From Symsagittifera roscoffensis (Eukaryota > Xenacoelomorpha > Acoela > Convolutidae), in contig NW_026971595.1 in assembly GCF_963678635.1 (NCBI RefSeq), positions 1 through 54,202 on the forward strand: 54,202 nucleotides of DNA, written 5' to 3'. The position numbers were made by a program, and so were the translations under genes. The notes below the pieces were generated by a model. That model made no database searches and had not been told where the DNA came from. It saw only the letters and a list, made by a program, of their open reading frames with translations. Shown here in pieces: positions 18,727-25,818 of this stretch (its first letter is position 1; every line of letters begins with the position of its first letter).

Positions 18727-18984
18727 CTAGTTTTTCAAGTAAATGTAACACGATTCTCCGATTGATTTAACCAGTGAAATATTGTTTGCCAAAACTTTTC
18801 GTTTTTCTCGGATACTAAACTTAGGGTCAACAATTTTTCCAAATGGTATTTTCTTACTCTCGATGAAACTCTTGTTAGCTGGAACATGTCCCAGAAAAAC
18901 ATTTACAAAACAATCGCAAAGAAATCTAATAAAATTTGAATCAGCTTCTGTCAAAATTGATCTACAATGGCGACTATTGAGCAT
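18727..18984 (-). CDS. Small conserved Polinton protein
   Basis: 85 residues from the ATG at 18984 (frame open to 19023). It has the pattern L-L-(R)-R-x-I-L-x-x-A-D, then FLCDCFVNVFLGHVP, then KFSIREKRKVLANN, close to a short ORF that recurs next to the ATPase in animal Polintons. Chosen start overlaps the ATPase stop by 11 bases, the same overlap as at other joints in this block. Probably helical; role unknown. Confidence 0.7.
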   Translation of the reverse strand: MLNSRHCRSILTEADSNFIRFLCDCFVNVFLGHVPANKSFIESKKIPFGKIVDPKFSIREKRKVLANNISLVKSIGESCYIYLKN

Positions 18985-19666
18985 TTGCTTCAATATACAT
19001 AATTCTTTCTCTTTCATTTTCAAGAGATGTGATAACTGCTTTCGAGGATGGTAAATAGAAAATGGTTGGTGATGGTGGAACTATGTTTGACGAATAACGA
19101 AGACATTCTGAAGTTTTGGGATCCAAGTCTATCAACAGATGACCAAAATCTTCTTTCGTTGCCAACTGATACGCATGACGGAGGAATTTTGCATTATTCA
19201 ACTGTCTGCCTAAATAATCAATTTGTTGAATGTCTCGAGGTGATTTGAACAAAATTAAGTGAGTTGTATTCAAATCTATTGTACGTGATTGCTTACTTTG
19301 CTGAAATAAATTGTGCTTGACATAAATAACATGAACATTTTTATGTCGGCCTGCTGTAGCTAATTTAACAAAATCTTTTTCATTAAAAATTTCTTCACAG
19401 GTATCATCAAAGACAATCATACAATCCCGTAAGTTATTAACAATTTCAAAGCTGGATAATTTTATAAATTCAATATCAAATTTGTTGTGAGAAACAAAGG
19501 AACGGTATTTGGGTTGATCGTGAAGATAAAAATAAAATATCTTGTTATACGATGGATAGAATGTACCTTTGAGAAGCATTTGAAAAGTTAAATCAGTTTT
19601 GCCAGATCCTGAGGGACCTGAAACGGACATAAACAGACGATCTTTTGTTGAAATGATCTTATTCAT
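18974..19666 (-). CDS. ATP: Genome-packaging ATPase (FtsK/HerA type)
   Basis: Walker A GPSGSGKT lies near residues 17-24 and Walker B CMIVFDDTCEE near residues 82-92, counted from the ATG at 19666. This order and the short 230-residue size fit the Polinton/adenovirus-like packaging ATPase that pumps DNA into capsids. The frame is open to 19726, but the ATG at 19666 lies just after the stop of the membrane protein gene and immediately precedes the KIISTKDRLFMSVSG strand. Both Walker motifs are intact. Confidence 0.92.
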   Translation of the reverse strand: MNKIISTKDRLFMSVSGPSGSGKTDLTFQMLLKGTFYPSYNKIFYFYLHDQPKYRSFVSHNKFDIEFIKLSSFEIVNNLRDCMIVFDDTCEEIFNEKDFVKLATAGRHKNVHVIYVKHNLFQQSKQSRTIDLNTTHLILFKSPRDIQQIDYLGRQLNNAKFLRHAYQLATKEDFGHLLIDLDPKTSECLRYSSNIVPPSPTIFYLPSSKAVITSLENERERIMYIEANAQ

Positions 19667-19668
19667 TA

Positions 19669-19959
19669 TTATAACTTGGGATTGGGTAACATGTAACCAA
19701 CTGTACTGGATAGTATTGAAAGCCAAATGGCAGTCTCATCACAACTAAGGTTGTAAAAAGATAATTTTGAAATAGATAAAGAGAGCAAAATGAAAATGAA
19801 ACAGACTTGCGTGAAAAAGACAACTTCTGCAGACGGAAGAGAAACAGAATTACAAAATTTCCAAGATCTGTTTTCGTGAGATAAAGACTTTTCGGCAACA
19901 CCAATGTCAACAAAGTCGCAATCATTGTTCTCGACAGTGGTGGTTTCTTCAATTTCCAT
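19669..19959 (-). CDS. Small two-span membrane protein
   Basis: 96 residues from the ATG at 19959 (open to 19995). An acidic N-terminus (EIEETTTVENN) precedes two hydrophobic stretches, VVFFTQVCFIFILLSLSI and AIWLSILSSTVGYMLP. It ends in PNPKL two bases before the ATPase start. A small membrane protein with a terminal GYxLPxP motif is common beside the ATPase in Polintons. A virion membrane or cell-exit role is possible but unproven. It overlaps the upstream ORF by 11 bases. Confidence 0.7.
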   Translation of the reverse strand: MEIEETTTVENNDCDFVDIGVAEKSLSHENRSWKFCNSVSLPSAEVVFFTQVCFIFILLSLSISKLSFYNLSCDETAIWLSILSSTVGYMLPNPKL

Positions 19960-20245
19960 GTTTACCCGAAGACTTTTTTTGCTTATTTCTATCAAGGTTG
20001 ATAGTTACAACTGCATACCAATCGCCTTTTTTTCTCTCTGATCTATTGCCGTTTGGTTTGTATTTTATTATATATCTTGCTATGTTTTTGTCTGTCAGAA
20101 GTATCCGAACAATTTTTTCTACGTTTCCGGTACTGATTTCGTCTAATAACTCTTTTGGTAAATTCTCACCTGTTAAACTCACATTTTGTGTGTTTTCTTT
20201 TGGCAAAAATATTTTTTTGAAATTTTGAATTTTCAAACACGACAT
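19949..20245 (-). CDS. Unknown small protein, paralogue of next ORF (copy 2)
   Basis: 98 residues without a recognised domain. It resembles the product of 20647-20348: both start MSxL, both have LP.EL...(I/V).T.N(V/I)E.I near the middle, and both then have A...(I/V)K(Y/F)K.N.N followed by a basic stretch. The pair therefore looks like a tandem gene duplication. The C-terminus is basic (RNKQKKSSGKHGN). Confidence 0.6.
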   Translation of the reverse strand: MSCLKIQNFKKIFLPKENTQNVSLTGENLPKELLDEISTGNVEKIVRILLTDKNIARYIIKYKPNGNRSERKKGDWYAVVTINLDRNKQKKSSGKHGN

Positions 20246-20347
20246 GTTAGCAACTAGTAATCACACAAGATCAAAAGAAAATGAAGACAATCAATAAATA
20301 TATTTATTATGATTCACAAAATTTGGCATATATATATATGTGATTCG

Positions 20348-20647
20348 TCATTTCGGTTCAACAGGCAAATCAACTCCTCGTTCAATGAAGAAAAACTCAT
20401 ATTTTGTGAATTTGTCATGGTTACAATTAGATTTGAACTTTACAACAAAATGAGCAGCAACTCTGATAGTGGCTTGAACTAAATGTATTTCCTCAATGTT
20501 ATCAGTTTTGACTAATTCTTTCAGTTCAGCTGGAAGCTGATGGTCATGCAAATGAATTTGTCTTCTCTCTCCCAGCTGAGGTTGCAGCCCTTCCAGGTTG
20601 AGATTGAACAACGGAATTGACTGGCGAAATTCCTGGAGTCTGGACAT
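20348..20647 (-). CDS. Unknown small protein, paralogue of previous ORF (copy 1)
   Basis: 99 residues from the ATG at 20647; an earlier in-frame ATG at 20668 exists, but the MSRL start matches the paralogue. The shared core is LPAELKELVKTDNIEEI followed by AAHFVVKFKSN. It overlaps the upstream ORF (20544-20831) by 104 bases, so one of the two may be partly a shadow; the paralogy supports this one. Function unknown. Confidence 0.55.
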   Translation of the reverse strand: MSRLQEFRQSIPLFNLNLEGLQPQLGERRQIHLHDHQLPAELKELVKTDNIEEIHLVQATIRVAAHFVVKFKSNCNHDKFTKYEFFFIERGVDLPVEPK

Positions 20648-20831
20648 TGTACAGGTGAAAGTAGTCAAGAACTGTAAAAAACTTCCGTAAATTATCGATT
20701 TCGATATCGTTCAGTGTAATTTGTTCGAGTTTTTGCAGGAGAGGTTTTCCTCGACAATCTAATATGCCTGTCCGCGTAAGAGTAACTTTAATTCTTGGTG
20801 TTAAATTGTTTTCAGGACTCTGATTAGTCAT
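20544..20831 (-). CDS. Unknown small ORF
   Basis: 95 residues from the ATG at 20831, which overlaps the stop of the nuclease-like ORF (20824) by 8 bases as in a compact gene block. It has a beta-like PRIKVTLTRTGILDCRGKPLL stretch and a NLRKFFTVLDYF segment, with a Ser/Ala-rich end that overlaps the next ORF. No family recognised. Confidence 0.4.
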   Translation of the reverse strand: MTNQSPENNLTPRIKVTLTRTGILDCRGKPLLQKLEQITLNDIEIDNLRKFFTVLDYFHLYNVQTPGISPVNSVVQSQPGRAATSAGREKTNSFA

Positions 20832-21420
20832 TGAAGCGTAAACCACCAAATTTGGAGATAAGGTTGTTTGCATCATTGGACAGTTCATTTTGTAACCAAT
20901 CGAAAAAAACTTTGGATTTTCTACGGGTACAATGCTTTAATAATTGATGTGAGGGAAGTAAATGAGAATGTCGTTTGCAAATATGTTTTTCTTGACCCAA
21001 TAACTGTTCAATCTTTGGGCAGCCAAAATCTTCCAAATTTGTCACGGGTAATTTCAAGTATTCAGCTAATAAAACAGATTTTTGTGTACCTTTAGCAAAA
21101 AAATGGGAATTTGGGTTCCTCAAACGAATGCTGTCAAAAATTTGATCCAAGTATGAGTAAGGGTATTCACCTTCGTCCCAACGAAGCCCGTGTAGAAATT
21201 TAGATACCCAATTGTACGCTTTTTTTTCTTCTTTTGATAAATTGTTGAATTGAACTGGTGGCAGAAAATGAATTGTATCAATTGTATTAGCAGAGCAAAC
21301 GGAAAGTTCCTTTATGATCAAAGGTTTCTTGCCACATTTAAATCCTTCAATATCTAAAATAATGAGATGGTTGAAAAACAATTTTTTAGTTTTCTTTCTT
21401 TGGGTTAACATGACTTTCAC
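20824..21420 (-). CDS. Possible DEDD-like nuclease
   Basis: 198 residues starting directly after the previous stop. LIILDIEGFK at residues 19-28 resembles the exonuclease I motif (Asp23, Glu25) of the RNase H-like DEDD fold. The following IIKELSVCSA is placed like its second strand. SHFFAKGTQK and LEDFGCPKIEQL follow at plausible distances, then a Cys/His cluster (CKRHSHLL...HCTRRK). The later acidic residues of a true DEDD exonuclease are not clear, so it may be a zinc-stabilised relative or inactive. Role in element replication or repair would be inference. Confidence 0.5.
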   Translation of the reverse strand: MKVMLTQRKKTKKLFFNHLIILDIEGFKCGKKPLIIKELSVCSANTIDTIHFLPPVQFNNLSKEEKKAYNWVSKFLHGLRWDEGEYPYSYLDQIFDSIRLRNPNSHFFAKGTQKSVLLAEYLKLPVTNLEDFGCPKIEQLLGQEKHICKRHSHLLPSHQLLKHCTRRKSKVFFDWLQNELSNDANNLISKFGGLRFND

Positions 21421-21879
21421 TCAACATTCCAACAAACGAAATAACTTTGGTTTGAATGCTTTAAGAAATAAGCAAAACGCAATACCTGTCACGTGACCCA
21501 GGTAACAGTTTTTTATTGGACAAGGCAAAACATATGTGTACCCAGGACCGGTATGATTTTTTTCTTGCAAATATCCCGCTGCGTCATGCAATATAGCATG
21601 TATTCTAAGAAACTTGAAATGTTTCAAGTGTTTGTCGAGCGACGAATTGTCTATTCCAATTAAACCACCATATGGTCTGTTTTTCAAAACAAAATCCAAA
21701 TTAATATCAGCATCCAAATACAAACAAGTGGCTAAAAAATACTGAAATCTGACTGATTTGTCTGGATATTGTGATTTTAAGTCTATAAAAATTTCATGAA
21801 TGAGTTTTAAATCGAAAGTTGAAATCATGTTTACTGAACTCAATATAATAAAAAGGGAATAATGAAAAGTATGTATCAA
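21421..21879 (-). CDS. Unknown conserved-looking ORF
   Basis: 152 residues (or 135 from the ATG at 21828). Helical N-terminal half, then ILHDAAGYLQEKNHTGPGYTYVLP and LGHVTGIAFCLFL, a hydrophobic end. It abuts the neighbours on both sides without a gap, and one base separates its stop from the next start. No domain recognised. Codon use and composition match the rest of the block. Confidence 0.55.
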   Translation of the reverse strand: MIHTFHYSLFIILSSVNMISTFDLKLIHEIFIDLKSQYPDKSVRFQYFLATCLYLDADINLDFVLKNRPYGGLIGIDNSSLDKHLKHFKFLRIHAILHDAAGYLQEKNHTGPGYTYVLPCPIKNCYLGHVTGIAFCLFLKAFKPKLFRLLEC

Positions 21880-22668
21880 TTAAAACTTAACTTTCTCTTC
21901 AACAATAAATTTCACAAATAGCACATCAGTATCTACATCAAGTTTTCCATATCCACTTGTCAAAATATCCATTATTTTGCAAAAAGCGGCAGAATGGGGT
22001 CCATTAATTAAACTTTCAAATCTTTTCAAAGTTTCTGTATTCATCTCATCTGTTTGAACATGTCTGGTTTCTGTATGTTTCTTTGAAACTGAAGTCGAAA
22101 CTCTTACGGATTTGTTTGACGTCGACGATGCAGCAGGCGTAACTGTATTATCAATTCGTTTCTGTCCCCCAACGGCCGGAGATTTCTTGCAAACGTTTTG
22201 ATTTGGTGAAGTTTGTTTCTTAGATGATGTTGCAGAAAGCAATAAATTGGGTAAACGTTTTTTGATTGCAGTGAAATCTAACAAATCGAGATTGGCTGCA
22301 ACAGGTTGTGCTGAATAAGTGAGAGCTAGTTTAAGCTTGTCAAATAACTCACCGTTTCCTTTGACATCTTTAGCAGGAGAAACTAAGTATTTGAAGCAAG
22401 TGAAAATACAAGGAACACTGAAACATTTTTGGGAAGGAAAAAATTGGTTTAATTGTTCCTCTGAATCTACTTGAATCAATATATGGTAATGAATTTTTTT
22501 TTCATTCTCGACTGAAAAAGGGCAATATTCAGATTTGAAGTGGCTTCCAAAAACATAATTTTTAAAAGTAGATAAATTAGGAATTTTTTCAGTGATAACA
22601 AATTTGAAATTTGGTTGAAATTTTTTGAAATAATCAGGTAACACAACTTCGAACATAGCTTCTGCCAT
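21880..22668 (-). CDS. Unknown protein with HUH-like motif arrangement
   Basis: 262 residues. The N-terminal 100 residues contain FKFVITEKI (21-29), KKIHYHILIQV (57-67, a His-x-His between hydrophobic strands) and FKYLVSPAKD (92-101, Tyr94). In that order these resemble motif 1, the HUH metal site and the tyrosine helix of Rep-type endonucleases. Spacing and the Tyr context are not a strict match. A Ser/Thr/Lys linker (about 140-210) joins a C-terminal region ending LDVDTDVLFVKFIVEEKVKF. If real, it would be a nicking or DNA-binding protein beside a protein-primed polymerase, which would be unusual. Treat as unknown until a structure prediction is done. Confidence 0.45.
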   Translation of the reverse strand: MAEAMFEVVLPDYFKKFQPNFKFVITEKIPNLSTFKNYVFGSHFKSEYCPFSVENEKKIHYHILIQVDSEEQLNQFFPSQKCFSVPCIFTCFKYLVSPAKDVKGNGELFDKLKLALTYSAQPVAANLDLLDFTAIKKRLPNLLLSATSSKKQTSPNQNVCKKSPAVGGQKRIDNTVTPAASSTSNKSVRVSTSVSKKHTETRHVQTDEMNTETLKRFESLINGPHSAAFCKIMDILTSGYGKLDVDTDVLFVKFIVEEKVKF

Positions 22669-22682
22669 TTTGTAAAGGAAAA

Positions 22683-23054
22683 TTAATTCGGGTCGTGCTT
22701 GAAATCCTTTGTGTTTGAGGAAAGTTGAGATTTCCTGGCTCGTTTACAGTTAGATTGTGGTTTGTCTTTGTTTTCAACAGTATCAGAAATTTCACTTGTT
22801 TGCGCTCGGATTGACTTTCCCGACTTTAGTAATTTTGAAAATTCTTCGCTGCTTAAGGAAAGTCTTTGTACACATTCAAATTCAGCGCCTTCAGCTGCTT
22901 TTTTGAAAACTTTCAGGAATACATAAGTTCCAGTTTGGTCATATGTTTTCAATGTAGCACGCACTAGTCTTTTACTGTTTTCCGAAATATCGAAATAGCA
23001 ATCGCCAAAATCTTTATCTGCATCTGCTGTGGTGCTTGTTTTGGTTTTATTCAT
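22683..23054 (-). CDS. Possible PC4-like ssDNA-binding protein
   Basis: 123 residues, first gene of the minus-strand block. RLVRATLKTYDQTGTYVFLK (29-48) followed by FECVQRLSLSSEEFSKLLK resembles the beta-sheet plus helix of the PC4/p15 ssDNA-binding fold, where a GIsLt..e(w/f)..L helix start is typical. The C-terminal half is polar and basic (NCKRARKSQ). An ssDNA-binding protein would suit strand-displacement replication. The match is weak, by eye only. Confidence 0.4.
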   Translation of the reverse strand: MNKTKTSTTADADKDFGDCYFDISENSKRLVRATLKTYDQTGTYVFLKVFKKAAEGAEFECVQRLSLSSEEFSKLLKSGKSIRAQTSEISDTVENKDKPQSNCKRARKSQLSSNTKDFKHDPN

Positions 23055-23510
23055 TGTAACGAGTAAATTTTCAAAGTAACTTGATTCAAAACTGAATAGA
23101 AAGAAATGAATGGTTCCGATTGATTGTATATGTCTGCAAAAGAAAGCGGCGTTGTATCTATTTTAATTTATATACACATGTAATTTATATCGCAAAGATA
23201 TTGGATTGCAATTTAGTTCACATGGATAAGTATTTTGTGCATGTACAACTGATAAGAATTTTAATGGGTGTTAAAGGTCACAATGTTTAAACGTTATTTT
23301 TGATACAAGCTATTTGTTTGAATGCAATTTAGATAAACATAGAATACCACCCAAGGTAACATAAGTATTTTACACGCCCTCCCTTATTAAACCGATTAAA
23401 AACTACATAGGAGGTCTTGAAATTTCTAATTTTAGAAGAACCAATCCCTATTTTAATCTCTTGAGGCGTTTTCACAATTCATTTCAGTTTCATTTCTCTC
23501 CGCGGTACGT
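23055..23510. promoter_or_regulatory. Divergent intergenic region of the Polinton
   Basis: 456 bp separate the two outward-reading gene blocks, so promoters for both should lie here. AT-rich with TATA-like TTTATATACAC near 23166-23180. No clear operators. This is the only inter-block gap apart from the one before PolB. Confidence 0.5.
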
Positions 23511-24176
23511 TTGTCATTTTCTTCCAACTTTTCTTCAAAAATGCCTTGTTATATTATTGCCGGATATTCCAATTACGAAAGAACCATTTTTTATGAAACC
23601 GTTCACGGTAATTTTGTAGCAATAATTAACGAAGAAAAAAGTTTCAATTCTGATGAGTGGACTTGTACTCATCACGTTATGATTCCCAAAAATTTTTTAC
23701 ATTTATTCAGTAAACTTTCCTTAAAAAATTCAAAGAAAGACGAAGAACTGAATATAAAGTATTTGAGTTACCTTACAAATTCTGGTAAATATACGGATCC
23801 TGACGAGCCTCTTGCTCTTCAGGTTGATATTTCAACTTTATCAAAACCAGTAAAAAAAATTTTGTATAAATACGATTGTGATGTTACTCCGATGTGTGAA
23901 AACCAATTAGAATACTTTGAAGAAATTGAATTTTTTGATCGTTTATGGGGAATGGAACAAATTGAGTCACCATCAGTAGTTACCCCGAAAGCTGATCCTT
24001 CCCTTGTAGTTTCACCATGGCTTGACGAACCGGGTTGCTCAACTCCAAAGCGTACCCCTGTGGCTACTGTGAGCAACCACATGGAAAACTTAACCCCTTC
24101 TCTCTGTCTAGCGCCAAAGAAAAAAAGGAAGTTAACAACACTAGAGAAAGCGCAGGAGTATTTGGACCTTATATAA
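23511..24176 (+). CDS. Unknown plus-strand ORF with nuclear localisation signal
   Basis: 221 residues from the first ATG, or 211 from the ATG at 23541 (MPCYIIAGYSNYERT), the likelier start since the first ten residues are Ser/Phe-rich filler. A compact N-terminal domain (FVAIINEEKSFNSDEWTC, HHVMIPKNF) is followed by an acidic middle, a Ser/Pro-rich part, and a C-terminal PKKKRKL, a monopartite nuclear localisation signal. No family recognised. It is the only gene other than PolB on the plus strand. It could be a regulator expressed early; that is inference. Confidence 0.6.
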   Translation: MSFSSNFSSKMPCYIIAGYSNYERTIFYETVHGNFVAIINEEKSFNSDEWTCTHHVMIPKNFLHLFSKLSLKNSKKDEELNIKYLSYLTNSGKYTDPDEPLALQVDISTLSKPVKKILYKYDCDVTPMCENQLEYFEEIEFFDRLWGMEQIESPSVVTPKADPSLVVSPWLDEPGCSTPKRTPVATVSNHMENLTPSLCLAPKKKRKLTTLEKAQEYLDLI

Positions 24177-25818
24177 CTTTGAAACTGAGGTTGAGTTTTT
24201 TTGATTTTTGTTTGTATTTATTGTGTATAATAATTTAACTTTAAAATTGAGTTTGAGTTTGTATCTTGTATTTGTTCATTAATTATCACACGATTGGGTT
24301 CTGATTAAAAATTTATTTCAAAAGCCTTTAAAAATTGAAGTTACAAAAATCATTTATTTTTATTAAATTGACTATTTTTTTTTCAATTAAAAACAAAAAA
24401 AAAATCCGTAAAATTTTCATTTTTTCCACAAATAGGATTTAACATATTAACATTGAAGTTCTTATTTACATTAGTGATCTTGACAAAAAACTGAAAAGCA
24501 TCCATATATATATGCTAATTTTTAGAAAACAAGATTAAAAAAATCAAATTCGTTTTTTGAAAAAAGATAATTAACGTCAAAAAAAAAACTGTAAAAAAAT
24601 AATTTTGGATGAAAACTTGTGTTGTCATATGTTTATTCAAATAGTTATCATACAAATTAAACATAATGAAAAATAGTATAAAAGATGTTTAAAACCAACT
24701 TTTTGATAAAAATAATTATTTTTTTTAAGGTTTTTTAGTTAAAAATTTGATTTTTTAATTACAAAAAGGAAAAAAAAAGCATCAATTTTTTTCTTTTTCT
24801 ACAAATTGGAGTTACCATTTGATCATTGATACTGTTGTCTCCAAAAATGGTCATATTGAAAAAAATACAAGTATTCATCATCATGCAAAATATTTGAGAA
24901 AAATAATAAAAATCAAACTTTTTAATTGATGACTCATCGTTTTTTCATTTTTCCGAAAAAATGCAATTTTCAACCAGAAGACGCAATTTTTTATTATGAG
25001 CAAGTGGTGTTATTATGAAATTGCATTGAGGGGCACGACTAATGAGATTGTGGGAGTAGATGTTTTTTCATTAGTCTTCGAGAAAAACGCTAATCCCCTT
25101 AATCCCCCCTAAAACAACGGACTCATTTCTCTTTACAGAAAAGTATTTTTTCGGACTTTTTTTTCAACTCGAAAGACAACTGAGACAAATTCATGGTGAT
25201 ATGGACCGTGCGACCGCTCCGTGATTGACATCATTGATAACAATGCGCCTGGAAAGTTAAAAAACTGTCATTTTTTAGATTTTGCTTTACTTATTCATCA
25301 TTTCAACTGTTTTTGATACTAATTTTGACGTTTTTATAAGATATTCTGTCCCCATGACAACTGGGATATTTAGGATCTATCATGTGTTGTGACATGCTCA
25401 ACTTTTATTTGCAATTTCGAAAATTTCATCAATTTATAATTTGAATTGATAAAATATAAAATTAAAACTTTTCTATCTTGGCTCTAAAATCATTTTGGAT
25501 TAAAATTTAGCCCAAACTTGGTTGGCTTAGATTAATTTCTATCGTTTATAATAATTATTAACGTTTCAAACAACAATTTATCTGTTTCGTCCAATCGAAT
25601 TTGAGTTTGCCAGTTATGGCGGGAAATTCAAATCTAATTCAAATTTTGGCGGGAACTTTAATTCAAATTCAAAATTACGCGCGCAAAACACAAACCGTTT
25701 TCTCTACAATTGGTAGACGAACAGTTATGCTTCTCATTTACTGTTGTTTCTGAGTGTAATTTGAGATCACTTGATTCTTTTTCTTTCTTAAAATCAATAG
25801 CTTAACTTATTTCAAAAA
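24177..25818. other. AT-rich noncoding stretch before PolB
   Basis: 1.6 kb with no ORF worth reporting. It is full of A and T runs, with two similar poly-A/T blocks at about 24360-24440 and 24740-24830 that hint at an old tandem duplication. The last 250 bp carry possible E2F-like and CCAAT elements (see next entry). Confidence 0.5.
25590..25690 (+). promoter_or_regulatory. E2F-like sites upstream of PolB
   Basis: GTCCAATCG at about 25590, ATGGCGGGAAATT at 25616-25628, TTTTGGCGGGAACT at 25643-25656 and ACGCGCGCAAAA at 25677-25688, interleaved with repeated AATTCAAAT. TTTTGGCGGGAA fits the animal E2F consensus (TTTSSCGC/GCGGGAA). They lie about 130-205 bp before the PolB ATG. An E2F-driven replication gene would tie polymerase expression to host S phase. 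Inferred from motifs. Confidence 0.4.
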
